Positions 1 through 10,004 of a stretch of DNA of 64,000 bases are shown here, piece after piece (position 1 is the stretch's first letter; every line of letters begins with the position of its first letter). Source of the DNA: Candidatus Contendibacter odensensis (GTDB taxonomy: Bacteria; Pseudomonadota; Gammaproteobacteria; Competibacterales; Competibacteraceae); NCBI GenBank assembly GCA_002747185.1, contig PDTV01000004.1, positions 291,730 through 355,729 on the forward strand. Direction: 5' to 3'. The notes below the pieces were generated by a model. That model was not told where the DNA came from, ran no database searches, and saw only the letters and a program-made list of their open reading frames with translations. Both the position numbers and the translations under genes were made by a program.

Positions 1-294
1 AACCTCAGCCATCCCTGGAAAAAGTACGGTGTTGACTGCGATGGCGTGACGGTATATGTCCAGAAAGCGAGTGTTCATCTCATCATACAGTGGGTCATCG
101 GGGGAAAGTCCAAAGCTGGCTTGCAACATGCCCGGCGAGCCATGCGAAACAGTGGGCCGGATAGTATCGAGGGGCAGTGCCTCGAGATGGCACTTACGGC
201 GTAACTGGTTCAGCGCAGCCACCATGTCGGGAGCAGTATCCAGCAGTGTACCATCCAGATCGAATAGCACGCAGCCATTCGAGGAAGTGCTCAT
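1..294 (-). CDS. gph: Phosphoglycolate phosphatase, HAD family (partial, 3' end beyond window)
   Basis: This gene is not in the ORF track because it runs off the left edge; I read 98 codons from the ATG at 294. The product starts [19 protein letters not shown], which contains HAD motif I (DxDGTLxD) with the nucleophile and acid/base aspartates. The family hydrolyses 2-phosphoglycolate, and gph directly after ubiG is a common gammaproteobacterial arrangement. The start codon overlaps the ubiG stop as ATGA, implying translational coupling. HAD phosphatases vary in substrate, so the exact substrate is inferred from context. Motifs II to IV lie outside the window. Confidence 0.85.
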   Translation of the reverse strand, partial: MSTSSNGCVLFDLDGTLLDTAPDMVAALNQLRRKCHLEALPLDTIRPTVSHGSPGMLQASFGLSPDDPLYDEMNTRFLDIYRHAIAVNTVLFPGMAEV

Positions 295-1022
295 GATTCA
301 CTATCCAAGCGGCTGTGAGCCATGTAATTAACATTGATGCCGGGTGCGAGCCAGAAATTGCGAGTCAACGGGTTAACCTGTAGCCCGATTAAATCCTGAA
401 TTTCCAGGCCTGCGGATCGAGCCCATTCATCGAGTTCTGAGGGGCGGATAAACTTGCGAAAATCATGCGTGCCCTTGGGCAGGAGGCGTAGCAGGTATTC
501 TGCTCCGATGATGGCGAACAGATAAGATTGTGGATTGCGATTAATGGTTGAAAAAATCGCATGTCCAGCCGGCTTCAGCAGTTGAGCGCAGGCTTGAATG
601 GCAGATGCCGGATCGGGGACATGCTCCAGCATTTCCATACAGGTCACCACGTCAAAACGGCCGGGTTGCTGTGCAGCAAGCTCTTCGACAGTAATACATT
701 GATAATCAAGTTCTGCACCAGATTCAAGCTTGTGTAATTGTGCGACCGCCAGTGGAGCCTCTCCCATATCGATGCCCAGTACCTCGGCACCGTGCAGCGC
801 CATACTTTCGGCAAGAATGCCGCCACCACAGCCTACATCCAGTACGCGTTTTCCAGACAGACCGCCAACCCGCTCATTGATGTATTGCAGGCGTAGCGGA
901 TTGATATCGTGTAATATCTTAAATTCACTATCTGGATCCCACCAGCGATTGGCAAGCGCCTCAAATTTGGCAATTTCCTGAGGATCAACATTCAAATTGG
1001 CAGAGTTCATATGAGGATTCAT
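291..1022 (-). CDS. ubiG: Ubiquinone biosynthesis O-methyltransferase UbiG
   Basis: A 243-residue class I SAM methyltransferase that performs the two O-methylations in ubiquinone synthesis at the cytoplasmic face of the membrane. The SAM-binding motif [10 protein letters not shown], is at about residues 60-68, and the UbiG-typical [11 protein letters not shown] follows at about 128-138. The N-terminal [15 protein letters not shown] and the C-terminal NYMAHSR are also family hallmarks, and the length fits (about 240). Translation may start at codon 5 (ATG at 1010), which has an AGGA upstream at a loose spacing. It is followed by gph with a 4-nt overlap. The SAH it produces is a likely substrate of the neighbouring MtaD. 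Confidence 0.95.
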   Translation of the reverse strand: MNPHMNSANLNVDPQEIAKFEALANRWWDPDSEFKILHDINPLRLQYINERVGGLSGKRVLDVGCGGGILAESMALHGAEVLGIDMGEAPLAVAQLHKLESGAELDYQCITVEELAAQQPGRFDVVTCMEMLEHVPDPASAIQACAQLLKPAGHAIFSTINRNPQSYLFAIIGAEYLLRLLPKGTHDFRKFIRPSELDEWARSAGLEIQDLIGLQVNPLTRNFWLAPGINVNYMAHSRLDSES

Positions 1023-1183
1023 CCTGGCTAACGTGGGGTATGACGCAATTGTCTTGGCCCATCAGGGACAGTGTTAGTGCTGAACGCTTTGTTCTGATAA
1101 AGAAATTCATCACTATCATTTGGTTTAAAAAACTCTACGCTGGGAAGCCATTAGCTTGTCGAGGTTACGCTATAATGCCTGAT

Positions 1184-2512
1184 TTATGCGTGGCGCTTGG
1201 CAACGATTTTTTCCTGCCAGCGGCGGGCGCGCTCAAGCGTTTCGGTCAGATCCAGGGTCGTAAGATGGCGATCAGCCAATACCCGCCGACCCGCAATCCA
1301 GACATCACTGACCTGATGGCGGCTGACCGCATAAACCAGCTTGGAAATCGGGTTGTGAACCGGTTCAGTTTCCGGGTGACCGAGATCGATGGCAACAATA
1401 TCAGCCGATTTGCCCCGTTCCAGTGAGCCGATTTCATGCTCCAGTCCCAGTGCACAGGCGCCGTTAAGCGTAGCCATACGTAGGGTGCGTGCTGCCGGTA
1501 AAACCGCCGGATCGCCGGCCACACCCTTGCCCAGCAGGGCAGCGGTACGCAGCTCACCCAGCATGTCAAGGTCGTTATTACTGGCTGCACCATCGGTACC
1601 AATAGCAACATTAACATGATGGTTATCCAGTTGTGCAATCGGGCAAAACCCGCTGGCTAGCTTGAGGTTGGATTCTGCACAGTGTACGACATGGGCTTTT
1701 GCCTTGGCTAATTGTTCAATTTCGGCGTGCTCCAGCTGGGTCATGTGTACTGCCAGCAAGCGGTGTGACAGCAAGCCGATTTGTTTTAGTCGTTGTAGGG
1801 GACGGCAGCCATGTTGCGTTTTAAACTGGTTGACTTCAGCAGCAGTCTCGTGGATATGAATATGAATACGCAGGTTCATATCCGCCGATAATTGGCCAAT
1901 GCGCTCCAGCGATGCGGCGGATACTGTGTAGGGTGCATGAGGTGCAAAGGCGGTACGAACCAGAGGATCGTCTTTAAGACGATCATGTAATGCCAAACCT
2001 TTCTCTAAATAGTCATCCAGGTTATTGGCATAGGCACTGGGGAAGTCCAGCGCAATCAGCCCTACATGGGCACGGATACCACAGTTGCGAGCAGTTTCAG
2101 CGGTTGCTTCCGGAAAAAAATACATGTCGTTAAAGCAGGTGGTACCGCCGCGCAGCATTTCTGCAATGGCCAGTTGGCTGCCGTCATGGATAAAATCAGG
2201 ATCGACCCAACGGGCTTCAGCAGGCCAGATATGATCCTGTAGCCAAGTCATCAATGGCAAGTCATCCACAAGTCCACGCAGCAGGGTCATACTGGCGTGG
2301 GTGTGGGCGTTGACCAACCCGGGTATCAGTACATGACGATCAAGATACAGATGCGTTGTGGCGGTATAGCGGGTACTTGCTTCGTTCTGCGGCAGAATAT
2401 CAAGGATACGACCCTTGTCAACGACAAGGCTGTGATGCTTTAAGATATGAGTCTCCGGTTGAACCGGAACGATCCAGCATGCATCAAGCAGGGTATCGAT
2501 GGATTGTGGCAT
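1184..2512 (-). CDS. mtaD: 5-methylthioadenosine/S-adenosylhomocysteine deaminase (amidohydrolase)
   Basis: A 442-residue metal-dependent amidohydrolase of the TrzN/MtaD type that deaminates methylthioadenosine or S-adenosylhomocysteine to the inosine form. The metal-binding HTH is at residues 70-72 in NAHTHASMTLLRG, a second histidine group HIHIHE is at 217-222, and the metal-ligand aspartate is in GTDGAASNNDLDM near 307. Length is typical. It lies between ubiG, whose product makes SAH, and mtnA, which acts on methylthioribose-1-phosphate, so a role in salvage of SAM by-products is likely. Guanine or triazine deaminase activity cannot be excluded from sequence alone. Confidence 0.88.
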   Translation of the reverse strand: MPQSIDTLLDACWIVPVQPETHILKHHSLVVDKGRILDILPQNEASTRYTATTHLYLDRHVLIPGLVNAHTHASMTLLRGLVDDLPLMTWLQDHIWPAEARWVDPDFIHDGSQLAIAEMLRGGTTCFNDMYFFPEATAETARNCGIRAHVGLIALDFPSAYANNLDDYLEKGLALHDRLKDDPLVRTAFAPHAPYTVSAASLERIGQLSADMNLRIHIHIHETAAEVNQFKTQHGCRPLQRLKQIGLLSHRLLAVHMTQLEHAEIEQLAKAKAHVVHCAESNLKLASGFCPIAQLDNHHVNVAIGTDGAASNNDLDMLGELRTAALLGKGVAGDPAVLPAARTLRMATLNGACALGLEHEIGSLERGKSADIVAIDLGHPETEPVHNPISKLVYAVSRHQVSDVWIAGRRVLADRHLTTLDLTETLERARRWQEKIVAKRHA

Positions 2513-2551
2513 TCGCAGCTCTCCAGCGTTGGCAACGCTGGATTATAACGC

Positions 2552-2580
2552 GAAAAAACGCCCTGGTGGATAACCAGGGC
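2552..2580 (-). terminator. Rho-independent terminator after the OmpA-family gene
   Basis: On the minus strand, GCCCTGG pairs with CCAGGGC around a 7-nt loop and is followed by GTTTTTT. It lies 34 nt past the ompA-like stop and before mtaD on the same strand, so the two genes are probably transcribed separately. A second hairpin (CCAGCGTT/AACGCTGG, 2523-2541) follows it. Confidence 0.8.
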
Positions 2581-2613
2581 ACAGAGAGTATCAGGAGAAA
2601 AACCCAGTCGGGC

Positions 2614-3240
2614 TTAGCGGCTGATCACTTTCTCCTGAGCTGTCACGGTAATCACTACGCGGCGGTTAAGCGCGCGGCCACGCGGGTTGTCCTTGCCATT
2701 TGGCAGGGTGTTTGGAGCAACCGGATCAAGCTCGCCGCGACTTTGAGCTGTGATGATAGACGCAGGTACGCCGTTATCGATCAGATAATTGGCGACTGTA
2801 TTGGCACGACGTTGACCGAGACGGTAGTTGTAGGCTTCACTACCCTTGCTGTCGGTGTGACCTACGACCAGAATATCGGTAACGCTGGTGACACGACGCA
2901 GGTCGGTCACGAGACGATCCAGTCTGGCGCGACCTCTTGGCTTCAAGGTCGAGCGGTCAAAATTGAACAGTGCTTCTGCACCCAGCGTCAGTGTTTCAAC
3001 AACAGGCGCGGCTGGTGGTGGCTCTACAGCAGCTACACCACCGCATTCCGGAATGTTCTTCTCGGCAGACCAGTAAGGCGTACGGATGCAGTTGCCGTAG
3101 GGGTCCTTAACAATCTGGTCATAGGGATCGACAGCATAGATACAGCCGTATTTGTTGATGGCGTGTGCCGCCGGTGCGGCAGCAAACAGTATCACTGAGG
3201 CAGCCAGACCCAGACCAAGCTTATGCAGTTTCATTTTCAT
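2614..3240 (-). CDS. OmpA-family peptidoglycan-binding outer-membrane protein
   Basis: I shorten the 254-aa ORF to 208 residues. The ATG at 3240 follows GGGAGAG at good spacing and gives a clean signal peptide, MKMKLHKLGLGLAASVILF, with cleavage after AAHA. The mature N-terminal part of about 70 residues has four cysteines and a proline-rich linker but no beta-barrel. The C-terminal half is an OmpA/MotB domain, with FNFDRSTL at its start, the peptidoglycan-contacting VVGHTDSKGS and a downstream NRRVVI. Proteins like this tether the outer membrane to the wall. It is too short for true OmpA and lacks a lipobox, so it is not Pal. The specific role is unknown. Confidence 0.85.
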   Translation of the reverse strand: MKMKLHKLGLGLAASVILFAAAPAAHAINKYGCIYAVDPYDQIVKDPYGNCIRTPYWSAEKNIPECGGVAAVEPPPAAPVVETLTLGAEALFNFDRSTLKPRGRARLDRLVTDLRRVTSVTDILVVGHTDSKGSEAYNYRLGQRRANTVANYLIDNGVPASIITAQSRGELDPVAPNTLPNGKDNPRGRALNRRVVITVTAQEKVISR

Positions 3241-3622
3241 CGATATACTCTCCCAAAGAGGCGCTATGAAATCCGAAAATCTAATACACGGCATGTCAAA
3301 AATCTTTACAGGTTTCGGGAATCGGGCCAGCTTAACCGCGAATCCGTATACCCAGCATATCCGAGCGGTTGCCACCAAGATAGCAAACCAAACGGCCTTA
3401 CGGTGTAATGATACAATGCTGTGTCAGAATTGCAAAAAATGTTGTTTCAACAATAAATGTCTTAATTCTGCGCGCTTTTTTACTCTTATTGCAAGTGAAT
3501 TTCATGCTTTTTGAGAGTAAGCACTGTAATGTTGTTCTTTAGCAACAGCCTTATCGGTTGTTTGGAAACAACTTAATCCGTAATTTTTCCCCAAAAACCC
3601 GCCCTTTAAGACCAGATCTCCT
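3241..3622. other. Intergenic region between divergent ompA-like gene and mtnA
   Basis: This AT-rich 382-bp stretch must hold the promoters for the two divergent genes, but I see no pair of boxes good enough to call. It contains a small perfect hairpin, GTTGTTTGGAAACAAC (3557-3572). The ORFs predicted across it (such as 3152-3514) show no protein-like features. Confidence 0.5.
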
Positions 3623-4675
3623 ATGCCGCGAAATTATGATTGTGTACGTGCTGTTATTTGGCACGAAGGCACCTTGCAGCTGCTTGATCAACGCCGCTTA
3701 CCCATGGAAACGGTTTACCAACATTTAAAAACCGCAGCCGAGGCGGCACAGGCTATCCGCAATATGGTGGTGCGTGGTGCACCGGCTATCGGTATCACCG
3801 CTGCCTATGCTGTGGTGTTGGCAGCACGCGTTCGCTATGCAGAAAATTCTCGACGGTGGCGCGCATTGATGGCTGAAGATTTGGCGCTGCTTGCGGCATC
3901 TCGACCAACAGCCGTTAACCTGGGTTGGGCATTGCAGCGTATGGAGCGTGTGATGGCCGAAAGCGACACCAGTCCGGTCGAACGGTTGTTAGCTGAAGCA
4001 CAGGCGATACATACAGAAGATATTGTAGCTAACCAGCACATGGGGCGATTGGGGGCAGGTCTTTTGACCGAACGTAGCGCAGTGTTGACCCATTGCAATA
4101 CCGGTTCACTGGCTACCGGAGGTTACGGAACAGCATTGGGCGTCATTCGCCAGGCCTATGCAGCAGGCCAGATTACACACGTTTACGCAGATGAAACCCG
4201 TCCATGGTTACAGGGTGCACGGCTAACAGCCTGGGAGCTGGTGGCAGATGGTATTCCAGTGACACTGTTAGCCGATGGTGCAGCGGCAGCGTTGATGCAG
4301 CATGGTGAGATAGCTTGGGTTATCGTTGGCGCTGATCGGATTGCAGCGAACGGCGATGTTGCGAATAAAATTGGAACTTATCATCTGGCAGTGGCCGCCC
4401 GTTATCATGGTGTGCGTTTTATGGTTGTTGCACCTACCTCAACGGTAGATTTGAGTATTGCCAATGGATCGGTTATCCCCATCGAGCAGCGCGCTGCCGA
4501 GGAACTACTGAAAATGAACGGTCAACCGGTTGCGGCTGCTGGTGCTGAAGCCTGGAATCCGTCATTTGATGTTACACCTGCAGCACTGATCGATGTGTTG
4601 GTTACGGAGAGAGGCATTATTTTCTCGCCGAATGTCGAAAAATTGGCACAGATGATGATAAAGCCAGCTGATTAG
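3623..4675 (+). CDS. mtnA: S-methyl-5-thioribose-1-phosphate isomerase
   Basis: A 350-residue member of the eIF2B-alpha-like sugar isomerase family that converts methylthioribose-1-phosphate to methylthioribulose-1-phosphate in methionine salvage. Visible hallmarks are [15 protein letters not shown] near 49-63, the catalytic cysteine in [12 protein letters not shown] (C158), [15 protein letters not shown] near 188-202, and the catalytic aspartate in [18 protein letters not shown] (D238). Length matches the family. It starts at an ATG about 280 bp upstream of gyrA. No other mtn genes lie nearby, so the rest of the pathway would be elsewhere. Confidence 0.95.
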   Translation: MPRNYDCVRAVIWHEGTLQLLDQRRLPMETVYQHLKTAAEAAQAIRNMVVRGAPAIGITAAYAVVLAARVRYAENSRRWRALMAEDLALLAASRPTAVNLGWALQRMERVMAESDTSPVERLLAEAQAIHTEDIVANQHMGRLGAGLLTERSAVLTHCNTGSLATGGYGTALGVIRQAYAAGQITHVYADETRPWLQGARLTAWELVADGIPVTLLADGAAAALMQHGEIAWVIVGADRIAANGDVANKIGTYHLAVAARYHGVRFMVVAPTSTVDLSIANGSVIPIEQRAAEELLKMNGQPVAAAGAEAWNPSFDVTPAALIDVLVTERGIIFSPNVEKLAQMMIKPAD

Positions 4676-4901
4676 TGGCTGGCGCAATTATTTTTGCCGG
4701 CAAAGTGTTTACCGGATTAATTGTGCTTTTAAATAGATGCATGGTCGGTCATATAGTGTAACTTTAGTAAACGAATAAAATTTTTCGGATAAGTGTTTTT
4801 CTAAAACAAAGAGATAGCGCTGAATGGGTTTATCAGGACAAAAGTATTTGATTATATTTGTGATGCTGGCTTTGCCAACTAAGTATTTTTGTTGCAAGTC
4901 A

Positions 4902-4910
4902 TGATATAAT
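4902..4910 (+). promoter_or_regulatory. Extended -10 promoter candidate for gyrA
   Basis: TGATATAAT is a perfect extended -10 box (TGnTATAAT) about 47 bp before the gyrA ATG. No good -35 box lies at standard spacing, which is tolerable for extended -10 promoters. It is inferred by pattern only. Confidence 0.5.
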
Positions 4911-4957
4911 CTTTCGTCTCAAAAAATTGTAAACTAAATTTTAAATCAAGGCTTCGC

Positions 4958-7900
4958 ATGACTGAAATTGCTAAAGAAATTGTGCCGGTCAATCTCGAGG
5001 ATGAGATGCGGCAATCCTATCTTGATTACGCCATGAGCGTGATTGTTGGGCGGGCATTGCCAGATGTGCGTGACGGTCTGAAACCAGTGCATCGGCGGAC
5101 ACTGTTCGCAATGAATGAGCTGGGTAATGACTGGAATAAGCCTTATAAAAAATCGGCTCGTGTAGTCGGCGATGTGATTGGTAAATATCATCCCCATGGT
5201 GATACAGCCGTCTACGATACCATCGTGCGTATGGCGCAGCCATTTTCAATGCGTTATGTGCTTGTGGATGGCCAGGGTAATTTTGGAAGTATCGATGGTG
5301 ATGCACCGGCAGCAATGCGATATTGTGTGACGGGCGGCACCCGAATTAAAACAGATAAAGGATTGGTAGCCATTCAGGATTTGGTCAGTCATTCAAAACC
5401 AGATAGTGAGCATTCATTAAATATTAATGTCCTGTCTCTATGTGGGAAAACAAATAAGGCTACCCGTTTTTTTAATTCGGGATATCACCCGGTCTTTCAG
5501 CTAAAAACCAAGGAAGGTTTTTGTATTGAAGGCACTGAAAATCACCCAGTTGCTGTGATAGCGACAGATTTAAATGGTAAGCCGGAATATGTCTGGAAGC
5601 TGCTCGGAAATGTGCAATCAGGTGATAAAATCATCATTGATAGAAGCCAGATTAGTCTCAACGATAAACCGTCTACAAATACTGAAGAAAATCTCGCTAT
5701 TGTTGCAGGTTGCTTGTTAAGAAATGGATTGACTGGTAACAATAAAATAAGTTTTTTAACGGATAGTGAAGCTTGTTTTCATCGTTTTGAAAGTGCTTAT
5801 CAACAAAGTATCGGTAACTATTTTTATAGTCACATACATGATCTGGAGTCAGGTACTCTGGTTTATGGTCTGAGTGTGCCTGAATTGGCAGAATTCTCCA
5901 ATTGTCCACTATATGCTGACTTGGTAAACATTAAAGATAACGCCAGAAAAATTCCTGCCTATATTTTTGCGGCTTCAAAACAAGCCCAAAAAATATTTTT
6001 GCAATATTTATTTGCCGGTTATACAACAGCTTTTGCATTAGATCAGAAGGCTACACATTTTCAATATGCTACCCGGAGCCAGCAATTGGCACAGGATGTT
6101 CAGCTGTTGTTGCTTGAATTTGGCGTTATTGCAACGATACATCATCTTGAAGAAAAACAGGGTTATACGGTTAGTGTTAGCGGCAGCTATAATATCGCCA
6201 GGTTTCATCAGAATGTTGACGTTGCGGCACTACGACTGGATCAGGAAAATGCTGTTATTCCTGATAAGGGAAGCTGTCTGCCATCCGCACTGTCATTGGC
6301 GATAAAGCTCGCATCCCATGTCGGTCATGGTGTATGGGAAAGCACAAAAAGATCCTGTTTTATAAAAGGTTTTAGTAGCCGTGAATCCACGATTTCAGGT
6401 TCTCCGGAAGCGGTACAGGCCACATATGGATATGCTGTTCAGCTTGTTAACCAGTTGCTTGCCAATAATTATTATTTTGCCACTGTTGACTCCTGTGAGC
6501 GGCAACATGATGAAAAAATTGTTTATTCAGTACGGGTAGCAAGCGACTGCCATTCTTTTGTGGCCAATGGTTTTGTTAATCATAATACCGAGATTCGTAT
6601 GGCGCATGTTGCGCATGAGTTATTGGCAGATCTCGATAAAAAAACGGTTGATTTTGTCCAGAATTATGATGAGTCGGAACAGGAACCGGTCGTCTTTCCA
6701 ACCCGATTGCCCAATTTGCTGGTTAATGGTTCTTCAGGTATCGCAGTGGGTATGGCGACGAACATCCCGCCGCATAACCTCGGCGAGGTCGTAGGTGCTT
6801 GTGTGGCACTCGTGGATGAGCCGAACTTAAGTATTGACGAATTGATGCGTTATATTCCGGGGCCTGATTTTCCAACGGCTGCGCTGATTCATGGCATCAG
6901 CGGTATCCGTGAGGCTTATCATACCGGTCGGGGGCGTGTGCAGATGTGCGCTCGTACCGAGATTGAAACGGATGAGTCGCGTGGCCGACAGGCGATTATC
7001 GTTAATCAATTGCCTTACCAGGTTAATAAGGCACGATTGATCGAGAAAATTGCCGAACTGGTTAAAGAGAAGAAGATTGACGGTATTGCAGAGTTGCGTG
7101 ATGAATCCGATAAGGACGGCTTACGGATTTATATTGAACTGCGACGTGGTGAAACGGCAGATGTGGTACTGAACAATCTTTTTAGATACACAGCCTTGCA
7201 AAGCAGCTTTGGCATTAACATGGTGGCGCTGGTCGAAGGCCAGCCGCGCCTGTTGAATCTCAAGCAGGTGTTGGAGGCTTTTTTGTCACACCGTCGCGAG
7301 GTGGTGGTACGGCGTACCGCTTTTGACCTGCGTAAGGCTCGTGAGCGTGCTCATATCGTTGAGGGCCTGGTCGTAGCACTAGTGAACCTGGATGCACTGA
7401 TTGCCCTGATTCGTGCTGCGGCTGATCCGGCCTCGGCACGTACCGCGTTACTTGAGCAGGTTTGGGTCGCCGGTTCGGTGACTGAATTATTATCACGATC
7501 CGGTGCAGCAGCATCGAGGCCTGATGATTTATCGACCGAGTATGGCCTGAATGAAGCCGGCTATCATTTTTCACCCATGCAGGCACAGGCTATTCTGGAT
7601 TTGCGCTTGCATCGGTTGACCGGACTGGAGCAGCAAAAACTGCTGGGCGAGTATCAGGAATTATTGGCGCGTATCCAGGATTTCCTGGAAATTCTGACCG
7701 TCCCGGAACGGTTGACAGCTGTGGTGCGTGCTGAGTTACTCGAACTTCTTGATCAATATGCGGATGTTCGCCGTACCACGATTTTGCCTGATGAGCGGAA
7801 TTTGAGTCTGGAAGACCTGATTAATGAGGCCACCATGGTGGTGACGCTATCCCATGCAGGTTATATCAAGGCGCAGCCGTTAACACTTTATCGAGCGCAG

Positions 7901-8857
7901 CGGCGCGGTGGTCGAGGTCGGGCAGCCACCGCTGTCAAGGAAGAGGATTTTGTCGATCAGTTGTTTATTGCCAGTACCCACGACACCATTCTGTGTTTTT
8001 CCAATCGGGGGAAGGTATATTGGAAAAAAGTGTATGAATTGCCACAGGCCGGTCGAGCTGCACGAGGCCGGCCCATTGTAAACTTGTTGCCGCTACAGGA
8101 AGGTGAGCGCATCAATGCCGTGTTGTCAGTGCGTGAGTTCGATGATGATCATTATGTGTTTTTCGCCACGGCAAACGGTACAGTCAAGAAAACGCCACTA
8201 TCGGCATATTCCCGCCCGCGTCCCGGCGGCATTATCGCCATTGATCTGCGTGACGGTGATCAGTTAGTAAATGTGGCATTAACACACGGCCAGTCTGATG
8301 TAATGCTGTTTAGCAATACGGGAAAGGTTTTACGTTTTTCTGAAACCGAGGTGCGGATAACAGGGCGTTCAGCGTGTGGTGTACGTGGCATCCGTCTGGA
8401 TGAGGGGCAACAGGTTATCAGTCTGATTGTTGTCAGTGAGGGTAATATTCTGACCGTTACCGAAAATGGTTATGGCAAGCGTACACCGGTTGAGGATTAT
8501 CCGCTTCGCAAGCGTGGCGGACTCGGTGTCATTTCCATTCAAACCTCTGAACGCAATGGCCAGGTCAATGGTGCGGTGCAGGTGGAAGGTGACCATGATG
8601 TCATGCTGATTACTGATGGCGGTACTTTGGTACGGACTCCGGTTGAGCAAATCTCGGTGGTCAGTCGTAATACACAAGGTGTCAAGCTGATTAACCTGCA
8701 TAACGGTGAAAAGCTCATCGGACTCGAAAGGATCGAAAACATTAATGGGCAGGATGCCGAGGATGTTGAGAGTGACGATGTGGCATCTGATGATGATCTG
8801 GATCCTGATGCAAACCGTACGACGTCCAATGAAGGTGTCGATAATGGCGATGATTGA
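4958..8857 (+). CDS. gyrA: DNA gyrase subunit A, precursor containing an intein
   Basis: A 1299-codon ORF that encodes GyrA interrupted by an in-frame intein at codons 123-543. Removing it leaves 878 residues, close to the usual length of about 875. The N-terminal extein has the family start [20 protein letters not shown], the quinolone-region [20 protein letters not shown] (threonine at the E. coli Ser83 position) and ends at the active-site tyrosine Y122 in AAMRY. The C-terminal extein resumes with [16 protein letters not shown], and the GyrA-box QRRGGRGR starts the DNA-wrapping domain. An acidic tail follows. Splicing must occur for the gyrase to work, because the insertion directly follows the catalytic tyrosine. 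serC, often found between gyrA and pheA, is absent. Confidence 0.97.
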   Translation: MTEIAKEIVPVNLEDEMRQSYLDYAMSVIVGRALPDVRDGLKPVHRRTLFAMNELGNDWNKPYKKSARVVGDVIGKYHPHGDTAVYDTIVRMAQPFSMRYVLVDGQGNFGSIDGDAPAAMRYCVTGGTRIKTDKGLVAIQDLVSHSKPDSEHSLNINVLSLCGKTNKATRFFNSGYHPVFQLKTKEGFCIEGTENHPVAVIATDLNGKPEYVWKLLGNVQSGDKIIIDRSQISLNDKPSTNTEENLAIVAGCLLRNGLTGNNKISFLTDSEACFHRFESAYQQSIGNYFYSHIHDLESGTLVYGLSVPELAEFSNCPLYADLVNIKDNARKIPAYIFAASKQAQKIFLQYLFAGYTTAFALDQKATHFQYATRSQQLAQDVQLLLLEFGVIATIHHLEEKQGYTVSVSGSYNIARFHQNVDVAALRLDQENAVIPDKGSCLPSALSLAIKLASHVGHGVWESTKRSCFIKGFSSRESTISGSPEAVQATYGYAVQLVNQLLANNYYFATVDSCERQHDEKIVYSVRVASDCHSFVANGFVNHNTEIRMAHVAHELLADLDKKTVDFVQNYDESEQEPVVFPTRLPNLLVNGSSGIAVGMATNIPPHNLGEVVGACVALVDEPNLSIDELMRYIPGPDFPTAALIHGISGIREAYHTGRGRVQMCARTEIETDESRGRQAIIVNQLPYQVNKARLIEKIAELVKEKKIDGIAELRDESDKDGLRIYIELRRGETADVVLNNLFRYTALQSSFGINMVALVEGQPRLLNLKQVLEAFLSHRREVVVRRTAFDLRKARERAHIVEGLVVALVNLDALIALIRAAADPASARTALLEQVWVAGSVTELLSRSGAAASRPDDLSTEYGLNEAGYHFSPMQAQAILDLRLHRLTGLEQQKLLGEYQELLARIQDFLEILTVPERLTAVVRAELLELLDQYADVRRTTILPDERNLSLEDLINEATMVVTLSHAGYIKAQPLTLYRAQRRGGRGRAATAVKEEDFVDQLFIASTHDTILCFSNRGKVYWKKVYELPQAGRAARGRPIVNLLPLQEGERINAVLSVREFDDDHYVFFATANGTVKKTPLSAYSRPRPGGIIAIDLRDGDQLVNVALTHGQSDVMLFSNTGKVLRFSETEVRITGRSACGVRGIRLDEGQQVISLIVVSEGNILTVTENGYGKRTPVEDYPLRKRGGLGVISIQTSERNGQVNGAVQVEGDHDVMLITDGGTLVRTPVEQISVVSRNTQGVKLINLHNGEKLIGLERIENINGQDAEDVESDDVASDDDLDPDANRTTSNEGVDNGDD
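5324..6586 (+). mobile_element. GyrA intein (421 aa) with degenerate LAGLIDADG endonuclease domain
   Basis: The insertion begins with Cys ([19 protein letters not shown], block A) and has the block B TENHPV. It ends with the block F/G sequence [19 protein letters not shown], giving the terminal His-Asn; the following extein residue is Thr. The insertion point (AMRY/TEIR) is the same as that of the mycobacterial GyrA inteins as I recall them. The middle has the two endonuclease blocks in degraded form: VAGCLLRNG and YLFAGYTTA, where LAGLIDADG-type motifs would carry the catalytic acids. Splicing residues look intact, so I predict a splicing-competent but nuclease-dead intein. Its DNA is visibly richer in A+T than the exteins. 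Confidence 0.95.
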
Positions 8858-8866
8858 GAGTTCGGT

Positions 8867-9955
8867 ATGATTGAATCCGGTAGTTTACAAACATGGCGTG
8901 AGCACATTGATACACTGGACCAGCAAATTCAAGCGCTGATTTCAGAACGGGCAAGGTGTGCCCAGCAGATTGGTGTCATCAAGCAGGCTGCGGGTGCTAC
9001 AGGAAATCTCCATCGCCCTGAGCGTGAAGCCCAGGTGTTGCGGCGGGTGATGGAAACCAATCGTGGCCCGCTAAGCAATGAAGAAATGGCGCGATTATTT
9101 CGTGAAATCATGTCAGCCTGTCTAGCACTGGAGGATCCATTACGGATCGCGTTTTTTGGTCCGGAAGGTACATTTACCCAGGCCGCCGCACTAAAGCATT
9201 TCGGACAATCCATTCACGGCATTCCATTGCGGGCGATTGATGAAGTATTCCGCGAGGTTGAAGCAGGTACGGCTGATTATGGCGTGGTGCCGGTGGAGAA
9301 CTCTACCGAGGGTGTAGTCAATCATACTTTAGACATGTTTTTGCAATCGCCGCTAAGGGTTTGTGGCGAAGTGCAAATGCGCATCAACCATCATCTGATT
9401 AGCTGCGAAAACCATTTGAGTGGTGTCCATCGTATTTATTCTCACCGACAATCGTTGGCACAATGCCGTGAGTGGCTGGATGCCAAGATGCCAAATGTAG
9501 AACGGGTTGAAGTGAGCAGTAACGGTGAAGCCGCTTTGCGTGTGCGCGATGGGGCAGCAGGCACGGCCGCTATAGCAGGCCAGTGTGCTGCTGATATTTA
9601 TGGCCTGCCAATACTGGTGCGGAATATTGAGGACGAACCGAACAATACGACCCGCTTTCTGATTATTGGCACGCAGCCCATCCCGCCGTCTGGCGATGAT
9701 CGTACCGCATTGCTCGTGTCGTCACTTGATCGACCCGGTTCGTTGTTTAGACTATTGGAGCCACTGGCTCGACATGAAATTAGCATGACCCGTATTGAAT
9801 CACGACCCTCGCGGCGAGGTATGTGGGATTATGTATTTTTTATTGATCTGGATGGGCATGTTGAAGATGCCTCGATAGCCAGTGCAATCGCCGACTTGCG
9901 CCAGCAGGCCAGCTTGTTTCGCGTGCTAGGATCATATCCCAAAGGTGTGTTATAG
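8867..9955 (+). CDS. pheA: Bifunctional chorismate mutase/prephenate dehydratase (P-protein)
   Basis: 362 residues in three parts. An AroQ chorismate mutase occupies about 8-95 (REHIDTLDQQIQALISERAR). Prephenate dehydratase follows at about 100-280 (FGPEGTFTQAAALKHFG, with NNTTRFLIIG at its end). A C-terminal ACT domain for phenylalanine feedback control contains ESRPSRRGMWDYVFFIDLDGH. It turns chorismate into phenylpyruvate in the cytoplasm. It starts 9 bp after gyrA and heads the aromatic block pheA-hisC-tyrA-aroA. The usual serC upstream is missing. Confidence 0.96.
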   Translation: MIESGSLQTWREHIDTLDQQIQALISERARCAQQIGVIKQAAGATGNLHRPEREAQVLRRVMETNRGPLSNEEMARLFREIMSACLALEDPLRIAFFGPEGTFTQAAALKHFGQSIHGIPLRAIDEVFREVEAGTADYGVVPVENSTEGVVNHTLDMFLQSPLRVCGEVQMRINHHLISCENHLSGVHRIYSHRQSLAQCREWLDAKMPNVERVEVSSNGEAALRVRDGAAGTAAIAGQCAADIYGLPILVRNIEDEPNNTTRFLIIGTQPIPPSGDDRTALLVSSLDRPGSLFRLLEPLARHEISMTRIESRPSRRGMWDYVFFIDLDGHVEDASIASAIADLRQQASLFRVLGSYPKGVL

Positions 9956-10004
9956 GCCGGCTTGAACATCAATGCAGTGAAAACCAGCATCAGAATATTG
10001 TGTC

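Noticed and set aside
2356-3198. 280-aa plus-strand ORF opposite mtaD and the OmpA-family gene
   Set aside because: It spans two real minus-strand genes and a terminator, and its translation has no domain features, so it is a shadow frame.
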